Shown here piece after piece: positions 1 to 8,826 of a stretch of 64,000 bases of DNA; position 1 is the first letter of the stretch; every line of letters begins with the position of its first letter. The notes under the pieces were generated by a model, which was given only the letters and a program-made list of their open reading frames with translations, did no database searches and was not told the origin of the DNA. Location of the stretch: the NCBI GenBank assembly GCA_963736325.1, contig CAVTOG010000010.1, forward strand, positions 868,001-932,000. Direction: 5' to 3'. The translations under genes and the position numbers were made by a program. Source of the DNA: Actinoallomurus sp963736325. GTDB taxonomy: Bacteria > Actinomycetota > Actinomycetes > Streptosporangiales > Streptosporangiaceae.

Positions 1-336
1 GCGTACGGCGGCGTCGGCGTAGCCCTTGGACTCGATGCCCTGGAGCTGGACGAGACGGCCGGCGAACAGGGACAGCACGAAGGCCACGAGCAGCAGGCCG
101 ATGTTGAGACGCCGGATCGGGTCGCGGCGGACGATCACCCGCCGCGGGCGCTGCGGTGGGCGCCGCGGCGGCACCGGGGCCGACCGGCGGCGCGGCGGCG
201 GTGGTTTCGTCGCCGCGCCGCCGCGCGCGCCGGATCGGCCCTGAGGCGTCCGCGTACGACCGGTCTGCCCGCGGCTCGTACTGCGCGGACCTCCGGGAGG
301 GGGTGCGGCCGGGCCGCGTCCGCGCCGGGTCGTCAC
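1..336 (-). CDS. ftsI: Penicillin-binding transpeptidase FtsI, N-terminal part
   Basis: Septal peptidoglycan transpeptidase, anchored in the membrane at the division site. Only the first 112 codons are in the window; the catalytic domain lies beyond the left edge. The fragment has a long Pro/Arg-rich cytoplasmic tail (about residues 1-75), then DPIRRLNIG and one hydrophobic segment (about 79-97) followed by GRLVQLQGIESKGYA, the usual entry to the PBP dimerisation domain. The GTG start sits inside the GTGA overlap with the stop of the preceding ftsL-like gene, so the two are translationally coupled. The extended basic, proline-rich tail is common in actinobacterial FtsI. Identification rests on this N-terminus and the dcw gene order. 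Confidence 0.85.
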   Translation of the reverse strand, partial: MTTRRGRGPAAPPPGGPRSTSRGQTGRTRTPQGRSGARGGAATKPPPPRRRSAPVPPRRPPQRPRRVIVRRDPIRRLNIGLLLVAFVLSLFAGRLVQLQGIESKGYADAAVR

Positions 337-959
337 CGCTTTCCGTCCTCCGTGGCGCGGGGCGTGGTGCCTCCCGCGGGCGGCACGAGCGCGCCGGGCG
401 CGCCGGTCACGCCCGCGGCGGCGGCCGCGGCCATCGCCTCGTCGGGCACGCCGGGCGGGCGCGCACCGCTCTCGGTGACCTGTCCGGACTGGGCGTCGAT
501 GAAGGCCGGCCGGTCGGGGTCCTTCATCCCGAGCTCGCGCGCCTTGGAGTGCAGGACCTGCGGGCTGCTCTCGCGGGCGATGTCCTCCTGGAGCGCCTGC
601 TTGCGCTCGCTGAGCTGCTGGTTGCCGCGCTGCAGCTCGCTGAGCGTGAAGGCGTCCTGGGCCAGCACCGTGTTGAGCACGAGCAGGCTGACCAGCGCGC
701 CGCCGAGCAGGCCGACGACGAGCAGCACGAACGGAGCCCGCGGTGGCGTGGCCGCGCGGCGGGCCGGTGCCTTCGGCGGAGGCTTGCGCGGCGCGGACGG
801 CTTGCGTACGGGCTGGGTCGTCGTGGCCGCCGAACGTGCCTTGACAGCGGCCTCGGCGCCCTTCGCTCCCTCGGGCACCGGCTTTCGGCGCTCGCGCCGC
901 GCGGTGTCGTCCCCGCGCCCCGGGGCACGGACCTCCTGTGGCGGGATCGTGGTGGTCAT
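333..959 (-). CDS. FtsL-like septum formation initiator protein
   Basis: A 208-residue single-pass membrane protein between rsmH and ftsI, the position of ftsL in dcw clusters. Residues 1-70 are basic and Ala/Pro-rich. A hydrophobic segment follows (about 77-98, FVLLVVGLLGGALVSLLVLN). Next comes a short coiled coil rich in Leu/Gln (LQRGNQQLSERKQALQEDIA) with ESSPQVLHSKARELGM, typical of FtsL/DivIC proteins. The C-terminal tail is Gly/Ala/Pro-rich. FtsL works with FtsB and FtsQ to activate FtsW/FtsI. Its ATG overlaps the rsmH stop (ATGA) and its TGA overlaps the ftsI GTG. Sequence conservation in this family is low, so assignment relies on topology and position. Confidence 0.8.
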   Translation of the reverse strand: MTTTIPPQEVRAPGRGDDTARRERRKPVPEGAKGAEAAVKARSAATTTQPVRKPSAPRKPPPKAPARRAATPPRAPFVLLVVGLLGGALVSLLVLNTVLAQDAFTLSELQRGNQQLSERKQALQEDIARESSPQVLHSKARELGMKDPDRPAFIDAQSGQVTESGARPPGVPDEAMAAAAAAGVTGAPGALVPPAGGTTPRATEDGKR

Positions 960-2029
960 ACGGCGCCTCCTGCTTCACTCCGCGCACGCGGCGGGTCTTC
1001 ACCGTTGGACGTCGCGCCGATGCCTCGCGGACGCCCTTCCTCCTCACGAATTCGCTCGGCCGCGCGAAAACGCGCCGAAGCGGCCCGTGGGTTGGTCTTG
1101 GTCTCCTCGTCGGACGGGAGTTCCGCGCCGCGGGTGAGCAGGCGGAACCGTGGTGCTAGCTCCGGCAGAGGGACCGGCAGGTCCTGGGGGGTGGTGTCGA
1201 TGACGCGTTCGGCGAGGGCACGCTTGACGATGCGGTCCTCAAGGGAGTGGTAAGAGAGCACGGCGACGCGGCCGCCGAGGGCCAGGGCGTCGAGTGCGGC
1301 AGGCACGGCGCGGCCGAGTGCGGCCAGTTCGTCGTTGACCTCCATGCGGAGGGCCTGGAAAGTGCGCTTGCCGGGGTGGCCCCCGGTGCGCCGGGACGCG
1401 GCGGGGATCGCGTCGCGGACGATGTCGACGAGACGGCTCGTCGACGTGATCGGGGTGCGCCCCCGCTCACGGACGATCGCGTCGGCGACGCGTCGCGCGA
1501 AGCGCTCCTCGCCGTATTCACGCAGGATCCGCGTGAGGTCGCCGGCGGAGTAGGTGTTGACCACGTGCTCGGCGGTGAGCGCCTGCGTGCGGTCCATGCG
1601 CATGTCGAGCGGAGCGTCGTAGGAGTAGGCGAAGCCTCGCTCGGCCTCGTCGAGCTGCGGGGAGGAGACCCCGAGGTCGAAGAGGACGCCGTGCACACGC
1701 GCGATGCCGAGGTCGTCGAGGACCTGCGGGATCTCGTCGTAGATCGCGTGCACGAGGGAGAAGCGCCCGGCGTACGGCTCGAGACGGCGCGCGGACCGCT
1801 CCAACGCGGTCTCGTCGCGGTCGAGCCCGATCAGCCGGGCACGCGGGCAGGCTGCGAGGACGGCCGCGGAGTGGCCGCCGAGGCCGAGTGTGGCGTCGAT
1901 GAAGTAGGTGTCCTCACCGGAGGGCGCCGACAGGGCAGGACCGAGCAGCGCCAGGATCCGGTCGAGCATGACCGGTATGTGGCCCTGCGCGCGTGGTCCC
2001 CCCTCGCGCTCTTCGTCGCCTTGCATCAA
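956..2029 (-). CDS. rsmH: 16S rRNA (cytosine(1402)-N(4))-methyltransferase RsmH
   Basis: SAM-dependent methyltransferase (MraW) that N4-methylates C1402 in the decoding centre of 16S rRNA. The 357-residue protein shows the family opening GHIPVMLDRILALL, the SAM-binding stretch FIDATLGLGGHS (about residues 43-54), LIGLDRDETAL, the GVLFDLGVSSPQLDEAERGF signature, and FQALRMEVNDEL and VLSYHSLEDRIVK near the C-terminus. Length is slightly above the usual 310-330 because of an acidic/Arg-rich N-terminal extension and tail. It is the second gene of the leftward dcw operon, downstream of mraZ, and its stop overlaps the next start. Confidence 0.97.
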   Translation of the reverse strand: MMQGDEEREGGPRAQGHIPVMLDRILALLGPALSAPSGEDTYFIDATLGLGGHSAAVLAACPRARLIGLDRDETALERSARRLEPYAGRFSLVHAIYDEIPQVLDDLGIARVHGVLFDLGVSSPQLDEAERGFAYSYDAPLDMRMDRTQALTAEHVVNTYSAGDLTRILREYGEERFARRVADAIVRERGRTPITSTSRLVDIVRDAIPAASRRTGGHPGKRTFQALRMEVNDELAALGRAVPAALDALALGGRVAVLSYHSLEDRIVKRALAERVIDTTPQDLPVPLPELAPRFRLLTRGAELPSDEETKTNPRAASARFRAAERIREEEGRPRGIGATSNGEDPPRARSEAGGAV

Positions 2030-2354
2030 AGCCTCTCATCAACGCCACTGCTCGCGGACTGCGCTGAGGCCGCTACTCACCGGCCTGGTCCGGTGCCATG
2101 AAATATCCGAACAGGGCACCTGGGATAAGGCCGATATGGAAACATCACCGGATACGCACGAGCGTCCCGGTGTGTACGGCGGCTCACCGCTCAATGGCTT
2201 CTCGCCGGCCCCCGTACGGAATTTCGTCCGGCCAGGTCCCCATCCGCTGCTCCGTGAGGAAGAAGTGCAACGGCCATCTGGCACCGGGGAAGGTGCGCCA
2301 GCTGGGAGCGGGTGGAGACCTCGCCGAACGGATCCGCGACCGACGTTGGTGCGG
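2030..2354. other. Intergenic region between mraZ and rsmH
   Basis: 325 bp without a convincing gene. Short open frames exist on both strands but lack family motifs and ribosome sites. This spacer is long for the mraZ-rsmH junction and could carry an additional promoter for rsmH. I saw no clear hairpin or -35/-10 pair I would defend. Confidence 0.5.
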
Positions 2355-2786
2355 TCATAGAACCCCGGGCAGCACCTCCTCGGACAGATCGGAGAACTCC
2401 GGCTCCTGTGCTTCGAGGTAGGTCTCCCACGCCGTGGCGGCCCAGATCTCCAAGCGCGTGTTGGCTCCGATGACGGCACAGTCGCGGTCGAGCCCGGCGT
2501 AACTTCTCAGCGCCGGTGGAATCGTGACCCGCCCCTGTTTGTCCGGAACCTCATCCGAGGCGCTGGCGAAGAAGACCCTGCTGTAATCCCGTACCGCCTT
2601 GGCGGTGACCGGTGCCGTGCGAAGCGCCTCGGTGATGCGCTGGAACTCCGCCTCAGGGAAGACGTAGAGGCATCGCTCCTGGCCCTTCGTGATCACCAAT
2701 CCCCCTGACAGCTCCTCGCGGTACTTCGCCGGCAGGAACAGTCGTCCCTTGTCGTCCAAGCGCGGTGAATGGGTGCCGAGGAACAT
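2355..2786 (-). CDS. mraZ: Transcriptional regulator MraZ
   Basis: DNA-binding regulator at the head of the dcw cluster. At the internal ATG used here the protein is 143 residues, the normal family length, and begins MFLGTHSPRLDDKGRLFLPA. A second AbrB-like repeat (DKQGRVTIPPALRSYAGL) lies at about residues 81-98, so both MraZ half-domains are present. The open frame extends 29 codons upstream, but the GGGAGGTGG ribosome site just 5' of this ATG and family alignment favour the shorter form. The upstream promoter carries four 10-bp repeats of the MraZ-box type, so autoregulation is likely. Confidence 0.95.
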   Translation of the reverse strand: MFLGTHSPRLDDKGRLFLPAKYREELSGGLVITKGQERCLYVFPEAEFQRITEALRTAPVTAKAVRDYSRVFFASASDEVPDKQGRVTIPPALRSYAGLDRDCAVIGANTRLEIWAATAWETYLEAQEPEFSDLSEEVLPGVL

Positions 2787-2820
2787 CGGCCCCACCTCCC
2801 GCCCCCGGAGGGCCTTGACA

Positions 2821-2866
2821 CCTGCCCCACGGCGCCCCACTGTACTCCACTCTCCCCCACGGTCAA
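2821..2866 (-). promoter_or_regulatory. mraZ promoter overlapped by four MraZ boxes
   Basis: Read on the minus strand, four 10-bp units lie head to tail at 2860-2821: GTGGGGGAGA, GTGGAGTACA, GTGGGGCGCC, GTGGGGCAGG. This is the known MraZ-binding pattern of GTGG/TGGG blocks at 10-bp spacing. A TTGACC -35 (2866-2861) and TACAGT -10 (2844-2839), 16 bp apart, place the -10 inside the second and third boxes, so MraZ binding should occlude RNA polymerase. The predicted start is about 45 bp upstream of the mraZ ATG. Confidence 0.8.
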
Positions 2867-3257
2867 CGACCAAAACGCCCGTCTCGCGACGTCGTGTCGC
2901 GAGAAAGCCCAGGTCAGAGAGGGTGGTGCGTTGTGGGGGGCCGCAAGGCCCCCGAAAGGCCGGCGCGCCGCGGAACGACGGATATGGGGACGCGACGCCC
3001 GGAAGTCACCGGCCTCTCGCAACGAAGTGGAGGGAAGTGGCACTCCGAAATGGCATCGGCCCGATGACACGAAAGACCGATTCGCGGTTTACGCTCCTGC
3101 CAGCAAGTCATCGCCGACGAGCGGGATAGAAGACATACTGTCTGTGCAACATGGAAGATGATGGACGAAACGGGTGGATCTCCCCATCCGCGTTCGCGCG
3201 TGACGGGGTGCCACCACCATGGCCGCGCCCCCGTTCGGGTGGCACGAGGAGGGGTTG
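2867..3257. other. Divergent intergenic region, mraZ / moxR
   Basis: About 390 bp between the mraZ promoter and the rightward MoxR operon. The open frames here are short and without recognisable motifs. It should contain the rightward promoter of the MoxR operon. A locally AT-richer stretch around 3125-3165 is the most likely place, but no clear consensus pair was found. Confidence 0.4.
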
Positions 3258-4238
3258 GTGGCAGTAAGCACGCACGGTGACGTCGGTCCGGGGTTGGAAC
3301 ACCTGGCGAAGATCTCGAACCGGATCTCCGGGGCCATCGAGACCGTCATCGAAGGCAAGCCCGAGGTGGTGCGCCTCGCCCTGACCGTTCTCCTCTCCGA
3401 GGGGCACCTGCTCATCGAGGACGTCCCCGGGGTCGGCAAGACGATGCTGGCCAAGGCGCTGGCGCGGTCGATCGACTGCTCGGTACGCCGGGTCCAGTTC
3501 ACCCCCGACCTGCTGCCCAGCGACATCACCGGGGTCAGCGCGTACAACCAGGAGCGCCGGGAGTTCGAGTTCAAGCCCGGCCCGGTGTTCGCGAACATCG
3601 TGGTGGGCGACGAGATCAACCGCGCGTCGCCCAAGACGCAGTCCGCGCTCCTGGAGTGCATGGAAGAGCGACAGGTCACCGTCGACGGCCGTACGCACGA
3701 CCTCGACGCGCCGTTCATGGTGATCGCGACGCAGAACCCGGTCGAGATGGAGGGCACCTATCCCCTCCCCGAGGCCCAGCGCGACCGCTTCACCGCCCGT
3801 ATCTCCATGGGATACCCCGCACCAGAGGCCGAGCTGGAGATGCTCGACGTACACGGCGGCGCCTCTCCCCTGGACGACCTGACCCCGGTGGCCAACGCCG
3901 CCGACGTACGCGACCTGATCGACGTGGTGCGCGGCATTCACGTCTCCTCCGCGGTCCGCGACTACGCCATCGCCCTCGTCACCGCGACGCGCGACCACCC
4001 CGAGCTGCGCCTGGGCGCCTCGCCGCGCGCGACGCTCCAGCTCGTACGCGCCGGACGCGCGCGCGCCGCCCTGGAGGACAGGGAGTACGTCCTCCCCGAC
4101 GACCTGCAACGCCTCGCCGTGCCCGTCCTCGCGCACCGGCTGCTTCCCACCGCCGAGGCGCAGGTCGAGCGCAGACTTCCCGAGCACGTGGTCACCGAAC
4201 TGGTCGCCCGCGTGCCGGTGCCCGACCGCCGGCACTAG
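3258..4238 (+). CDS. MoxR family AAA+ ATPase
   Basis: Chaperone-like AAA+ ATPase of the MoxR group, which typically works with VWA/DUF58 partners in protein or cofactor maturation. Walker A is DVPGVGKTML (about residues 55-64), Walker B VVGDEINRA, followed by the TQNPVEMEGTYPLPEAQ sensor region that is the MoxR hallmark, then the C-terminal lid domain. I chose the GTG at 3258, preceded by GAGGAGG at 5 bp; an ATG at 3219 is in frame but has no ribosome site. It leads a three-gene set with the DUF58 and transglutaminase proteins, an arrangement widespread in actinobacteria and often near cell-envelope genes. Confidence 0.93.
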   Translation: MAVSTHGDVGPGLEHLAKISNRISGAIETVIEGKPEVVRLALTVLLSEGHLLIEDVPGVGKTMLAKALARSIDCSVRRVQFTPDLLPSDITGVSAYNQERREFEFKPGPVFANIVVGDEINRASPKTQSALLECMEERQVTVDGRTHDLDAPFMVIATQNPVEMEGTYPLPEAQRDRFTARISMGYPAPEAELEMLDVHGGASPLDDLTPVANAADVRDLIDVVRGIHVSSAVRDYAIALVTATRDHPELRLGASPRATLQLVRAGRARAALEDREYVLPDDLQRLAVPVLAHRLLPTAEAQVERRLPEHVVTELVARVPVPDRRH

Positions 4239-4252
4239 GACAGGCGGTCGGC

Positions 4253-5599
4253 GTGGACAACGGCATCGCGGTACGCCGGGTCGAGGGCGCCGGTCCCGAG
4301 GGCCACGGCGCCCTGCCACCGGAACGGCGCGGCGCCGTACGCCGCATCCTGGGCGCGCTGACGACGCGTGGCCGTTCGTTCATGGCGGCCGGCGTCACCG
4401 CGATCGCGTGCGCGTTCATCGTCGGCGAGCGCGACCTGCTGCGGGCCGGAATGCTCATCCTCACGCTGCCGCTGCTGTCGGCGCTCGTGGTGTCCCGCAC
4501 CCGCTACCGGCTGACCTGCGTACGCCGCGTCACGCCCACGCGCCTGCCGGCCGGGCACGAGGCCAAGGTCGAGCTGCTGCTGCAGAACGTCTCGCGGCTG
4601 CCCACCGGAATCCTCCTGGTCGAGGACCAGGTGCCGTACACCCTCGGCGGCCAGACGAGGTTCGTGATCGACCGGATCGAGCCGCACGGCGCGCGGGAGA
4701 TGATCTACCGGGTACGCGCGGACGTGCGCGGACGCTACCGGGTGGGGCCGCTGTCCGTACGCCTCGCCGACCCGTTCGGCCTGGTCGAGCTGGCACGGTC
4801 GTTCACGACGGCGCACCGGCTCACCGTAACGCCGCCGATCGTGCCGATCCCCCACGGACGCCTGATGGGCTCGTGGGCGGGCGGCGGTGAGAGCCGGGCT
4901 CGTACGGTGTCGACCGCCGGCGAGGACGACGTCGCGCCGCGGGAGTACCGCCACGGCGACGACCTTCGGCGCGTGCACTGGCGCTCGACGGCGCGCCACG
5001 GCGAGCTGATGGTGCGGCGCGAGGAGCAGCACTGGCAGAGTCGCGGCACCCTGTTCCTCGACACACGGCGGCTGGCGCACTGGGGCGATGGGCCTGCGGC
5101 CTCGTTCGAGCAGGCCGTCTCGGCCGCCGCCTCCATCGGCGTTCAGCTCGGCCGCGAAGGCCTCGGGCTGCGGTTCATCACCGACGAGGGCGAGTCACTC
5201 CCCGCGTCGGTGGCGTTCGAGGGCGCCCTGCTCGACGCGCTGGCGGTCGCCAGGATGTCGAAGGGCCGGTCGCTGCGGCCGGGGCTGTCTGCCCTGCGCG
5301 CGGCGGCGGACCAGGGCGACGGGCTCGTGATCGGGGTGTTCGGGCGGCTCACCGCCGAGGACGCCCGCGAGGTGGCGCGGTCCCGCCGGGGCACCGCCAC
5401 GTGCGTCGCTGTGATCGTCGACGCGACGGCGGAGACCTCCAAGCTCTCCCCCGCGGCGACGGCGCTGCGCGTCGCCGGATGGCGGGTGCTGACCATCACG
5501 TCGGTGACGGCCCTGGCGTCCGCCTGGGCCGGTATCGGACAGGCCGGTGAGAACTCCGAGGCGCGTGCCGCACGGGATCGCGCCGACGCGAAGGACTGA
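4253..5599 (+). CDS. DUF58 domain-containing membrane protein
   Basis: 448-residue protein partnered with MoxR. Two hydrophobic stretches (about residues 44-80: FMAAGVTAIACAFIV, then LILTLPLLSALVV) are followed by a beta-rich region and the DUF58 core, with DDVAPREYRHGDDLRRVHW and STARHGELMVRREE, which includes the conserved R-x-Y-x-x-G-D and W-x-x-TAR features. Start is the GTG at 4253, 15 bp after the MoxR stop. It probably forms a membrane-linked complex with the neighbouring ATPase and transglutaminase. The biochemical role of DUF58 is not established. Confidence 0.9.
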   Translation: MDNGIAVRRVEGAGPEGHGALPPERRGAVRRILGALTTRGRSFMAAGVTAIACAFIVGERDLLRAGMLILTLPLLSALVVSRTRYRLTCVRRVTPTRLPAGHEAKVELLLQNVSRLPTGILLVEDQVPYTLGGQTRFVIDRIEPHGAREMIYRVRADVRGRYRVGPLSVRLADPFGLVELARSFTTAHRLTVTPPIVPIPHGRLMGSWAGGGESRARTVSTAGEDDVAPREYRHGDDLRRVHWRSTARHGELMVRREEQHWQSRGTLFLDTRRLAHWGDGPAASFEQAVSAAASIGVQLGREGLGLRFITDEGESLPASVAFEGALLDALAVARMSKGRSLRPGLSALRAAADQGDGLVIGVFGRLTAEDAREVARSRRGTATCVAVIVDATAETSKLSPAATALRVAGWRVLTITSVTALASAWAGIGQAGENSEARAARDRADAKD

Positions 5600-5615
5600 A
5601 CGGGGTGAGTGACCG

Positions 5616-8006
5616 ATGAGACTGCGCCTCACCGTCACGGCGGCGGTGGCGACGATGCTCGCGTCGATCGGCCTCTACCCGCTGTTCGAGACCCCCGGCT
5701 GGTTCGGCACCGGCTTCGGCGCGGTGGTGACCGTGGCCGCGGTCGGGGTGCTGACGCGCCGTTACCGGGTTTCGGTGCTGCTCTGCCCGCTCGCCGGGCT
5801 GTTCGCGATATTCCTCTACCTCACCTTGACCTTCACCTCCGGCGACGCGTTCCTGGCGATCATCCCGACGCCCGGCTCGGTGGCCCAGCTGGGCCGGATG
5901 TTCGCCGAGGGCTGGAGCGACGCCAACTCCTACGCCGCGCCGGTGCCGGTCGTGCCGGCCATCGACATGCTCGCCGCCACCGGCATCGGGCTCGTCGCGA
6001 TCCTCGTCGACCTCCTCGCGGTGCGGATACGCCGGGCGGCCCTTGCCGGGCTGCCTCTGCTGGCGATGTACTGCGTGCCGGCCGCGGTGCGGGAGGAGAC
6101 CGTGAGCTGGCTGGCGTTCATCCTCGGCGCGTCCGGCTTCCTCGGGCTGCTGGTCGCCGACTCCCGCGAGCACCTGTACGCCTGGGGACGTCCCGTGTTC
6201 ACGCGGCGCTGGGCGGCGAGCCAGGAACTCGACGAGCGGCCCGACGCGGCCCCGCTCGCGGCGACCGGCCGTCGCATCGGGCTGACCGCCATGGCCGTCG
6301 CGATCGCCGTGCCGCTCGCCGTGCCGGGCATCGAGCCCCGCGGGATCTTCGGCCTCGGCGGGAGCGGAGGAGGAGGCGGCCACGGCTCCACCGGCGTCAC
6401 GAACCTGGACCCTCTGGACCCGCTCGTGAGCGTACGGCGCCAGCTCGTCTTCACCGGCGACGCCGAGGTGCTCAGGTACACCACCACCGACGGCGCCGCG
6501 CCGGAGTACCTGCGGATGTACTCCCTCGACCGCTTCGACGGCGAGACGTGGACGACGGGGAGCCTGCACGGCGGCAAGGACGAACGCGTCGCCGGAAAGC
6601 GGCTGCCCACCGACCCCGGTCTCGCCTCCATGCCGGCCCGCGCCGTCGTCACGAAGATCAGCATCAGCAAGAAGGTGCGCGGCCTGGGCGTGCTGCCCGC
6701 CCCGTACCCGCCCACCAAGGTGGACATCAAGGGCGACTGGCGCGTCGACCCCACCTCCCTGTCGCTGTTCTCCCCGCACGACTCGGCGGGCGGCCGCACG
6801 TACACCGTGTCCAGCCTCCGGCCCGCACCGGACTACCAGCAGCTGGAGACGACCGCCACGGCGCCGTCCTCGGTCACCGGGCGCGACCTGTCGGTGCCCA
6901 GCTGGCTCAATGACGACATCTCCGTACTGGCGAACGACATCACCAAGTCGGGGCTCACCTCCTACGACAAGGCCGTGAAGCTCCAGGACTGGTTCACCAA
7001 GCCGGGGAACTTCGTCTACAGCCTCACCACGCCGTCGCCACGTTCCGGCGGGTCGCTGCGCGACTTCCTGTTCCACAGCAAGACCGGATACTGCGAGCAG
7101 TTCGCGTCGTCGATGGCGCTGCTGGCACGGCTCCTCGGCATCCCGGCGCGTGTCGGCATGGGCTACACGGCGGGCACGCGGCAGCCCGACGGGACCTGGC
7201 TCGTCCGCACCAAGGACGCACACGCGTGGCCCGAGCTGTACTTCACCGGCATCGGCTGGCTGCGGTTCGAGCCGACGCCGGCCGGCGGCGAGGGCCAGGG
7301 CAGCGCCGTCACCCCGGACTACACGACGCCGCGCCTGGTGCCCGGATCTCCGGACGGCGACCCGCAGCTCGGCTCGACGGCGGGCGGCACGAACCCGACC
7401 AACCACTCCGCGGGCTCCAGCGTCACGACCCGCCACCACACCGACCTGCCGAGCGACATGACCGGCGCGGCCGGCCCGGCGCCGAAGCCGTCGGAGGACC
7501 ATACGCCGATCGCCTGGCTGCTGGCCGCGCTCGGCGCCGTCGTGCTGCTCCTGATACCGGCCGCGCTCCGGCGGCTGTCCCGCGTCTACCGCTGGACCCA
7601 CGCGAAATCCGACACGGACGTCGCCCACGCCGCGTGGGACGAACTGCGCGCCACCGTGGTCGACCACGGCCTGCCATGGCGGCCGAGCGACAGCCCGCGA
7701 GCGGCAGCCCTCCACCTGGCGAACGTCCTGACCTTGGACGAGACACCGACGGAGGCGCTGACCCGCATCGCACGCGCGGAGGAACGCGCCCGGTACGCCC
7801 GGTCCCCCGGCGAGGCCACGACACTGCGCGACGACATGCGGGTGATCAGCTCGGCGTTCCGCAAGAAGGTGACGCGAGGGGTCAGGTGGCGAGCGAGACT
7901 GCTACCGCCGTCGTCGGCAAGGCTCCTGCGCCGCCTGGGCTCCCGAGCGTTGGACGCGTTCGACTGGCTGGATGTGGTCACCCTCCGCCGCCGAAACCGC
8001 ACCTGA
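5616..8006 (+). CDS. TgpA-like transglutaminase-domain membrane protein
   Basis: 796-residue integral membrane protein. The N-terminus has about six hydrophobic segments (residues 1-235), then an extracellular region carrying a transglutaminase-like domain. Its catalytic residues are visible as Cys in KTGYCEQFASSMALLARLLG, His in KDAHAWPELYF and the following acidic segment. After a Ser/Thr/Gly linker comes a final membrane segment (IAWLLAALGAVVLLLIPAAL) and a helical tail of the DUF4129 type. A GGGGTGAG ribosome site precedes the ATG, 16 bp after the DUF58 stop. Such proteins are thought to crosslink or cleave cell-surface peptides; the substrate is unknown. Confidence 0.92.
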   Translation: MRLRLTVTAAVATMLASIGLYPLFETPGWFGTGFGAVVTVAAVGVLTRRYRVSVLLCPLAGLFAIFLYLTLTFTSGDAFLAIIPTPGSVAQLGRMFAEGWSDANSYAAPVPVVPAIDMLAATGIGLVAILVDLLAVRIRRAALAGLPLLAMYCVPAAVREETVSWLAFILGASGFLGLLVADSREHLYAWGRPVFTRRWAASQELDERPDAAPLAATGRRIGLTAMAVAIAVPLAVPGIEPRGIFGLGGSGGGGGHGSTGVTNLDPLDPLVSVRRQLVFTGDAEVLRYTTTDGAAPEYLRMYSLDRFDGETWTTGSLHGGKDERVAGKRLPTDPGLASMPARAVVTKISISKKVRGLGVLPAPYPPTKVDIKGDWRVDPTSLSLFSPHDSAGGRTYTVSSLRPAPDYQQLETTATAPSSVTGRDLSVPSWLNDDISVLANDITKSGLTSYDKAVKLQDWFTKPGNFVYSLTTPSPRSGGSLRDFLFHSKTGYCEQFASSMALLARLLGIPARVGMGYTAGTRQPDGTWLVRTKDAHAWPELYFTGIGWLRFEPTPAGGEGQGSAVTPDYTTPRLVPGSPDGDPQLGSTAGGTNPTNHSAGSSVTTRHHTDLPSDMTGAAGPAPKPSEDHTPIAWLLAALGAVVLLLIPAALRRLSRVYRWTHAKSDTDVAHAAWDELRATVVDHGLPWRPSDSPRAAALHLANVLTLDETPTEALTRIARAEERARYARSPGEATTLRDDMRVISSAFRKKVTRGVRWRARLLPPSSARLLRRLGSRALDAFDWLDVVTLRRRNRT

Positions 8007-8225
8007 CCCAGCCGCCCGAAGTACCTGTCGCCCCTGACGGTCCCGCCGCCCTTGGCGGTCGGCTTCGGCGTCCACTTGCCGAAGTCCGACGCGGGTCAGC
8101 GTCACCGCCGGACGCCGGCCGCGGGCGCTCGTCCGGGGCACCCACGCAGCTCCGCACAGCGGCCGCGTCCGGGCACCGCCCGGACCAGACGCGGCCCGAC
8201 CAGACGCGGTGGCCGGAGGTTATCT

Positions 8226-8239
8226 GGCCATATATGGCC
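8226..8239. repeat. 14-bp perfect palindrome GGCCATATATGGCC
   Basis: A perfect palindrome with an AT core in very GC-rich sequence, about 220 bp downstream of the transglutaminase gene and 590 bp from the next gene. It could be an orphan operator. No adjacent promoter or gene start was found. Confidence 0.6.
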
Positions 8240-8316
8240 GTATCGCGATTCCGCGCTGAGAGGGGCGATGTGGTGGCGGCGAGCCTCCAGGGAGCCCGGC
8301 GCTTCAGTGCCGGTCA

Positions 8317-8363
8317 TGTCCGGAGGGTGGTCGCCCTCCGGGAGCGCGCTCACCCTCCGGACA
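8317..8363. terminator. Hairpin, candidate terminator or attenuator
   Basis: TGTCCGGAGGGTG (8317-8329) pairs perfectly with CACCCTCCGGACA (8351-8363) across a 21-bp loop that holds a further CCCTCCGG, allowing a competing inner hairpin. There is no U-tract, as is common for actinobacterial terminators. It lies about 310 bp beyond the transglutaminase gene. Confidence 0.45.
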
Positions 8364-8649
8364 GGTCTCCCCTGCCCTGCGGCGCTTCCGACTCGGGTTA
8401 GTCATCGGGTGGGCTATCCCGCGACCTCGTAGACATCCTGGGAGGGCTGGTGGGCGGTCTCCCGGGCCGGGGGTGGGCACCTGATTGAGCCACGCGGACC
8501 TCCCACAGCTGGGCGGGCATCCAGGACGGACGGGCGCTCAGGACGGGTGGCCCCAAGGCCAGGTGGGCTCTCCCGGGGCACTCGTAGACATTCCGAGGAT
8601 CGCGTGGCGACGGGCTCAGAGGTTGCCGGGTGACCGGTGCCGATGTGGC

Positions 8650-8741
8650 GGGCGTGACCGCGTTGGGCGTGACCGGCGTGGCCCGCGTGGCCCGCGTAAC
8701 CAGCGTGGCCCGCGTAACCAGCGTGGCTGGCGTGGCTGGCC
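8650..8741. repeat. Tandem array of 9-bp units (GCGTGRCCN)
   Basis: About ten degenerate 9-bp units in a row. The core holds two exact copies of the 18-bp GCGTGGCCCGCGTAACCA (8685-8702 and 8703-8720), followed by two exact GCGTGGCTG units (8721-8738). No gene spans it convincingly. Confidence 0.8.
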
Positions 8742-8826
8742 GAGGTGATCGACACGGCCGTCGGTGGGCGTGGTTAATGGCCGGTGGGCCCGAAGGCCGG
8801 TGGGCGTGTTGGAGTGGTCGGGTGGG

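Larger units (their letters stand above)
8007..8826. other. Gene-free region with repeats and hairpins
   Basis: 820 bp with no supportable gene. It contains a 14-bp perfect palindrome (8226-8239), a hairpin (8317-8363), a 9/18-bp tandem array (8650-8741), two near-identical CTCGTAGACAT blocks (about 8427 and 8581), two copies of GGCCGGTGGGC (about 8780-8805) and a duplicated CCGACCAGACGCGG (about 8177-8203). Open frames crossing the array only encode the repeat (for example Gly-His-Ala) and look fortuitous. Confidence 0.6.

Noticed and set aside
5496..7715. Long open frame of 739 codons antisense to the transglutaminase gene
   Set aside because: Very Arg/Gly/Val-rich composition and no domains; a GC-codon shadow of the real gene. 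The same applies to other long antisense frames, such as 32031-34088 and 38867-40873.
8414..8755. Minus-strand repeat protein with Gly-Tyr-Ala / Gly-His-Ala repeats
   Set aside because: The repeats come from the 9-bp tandem array; there is no ribosome site and the remainder is composition-driven.
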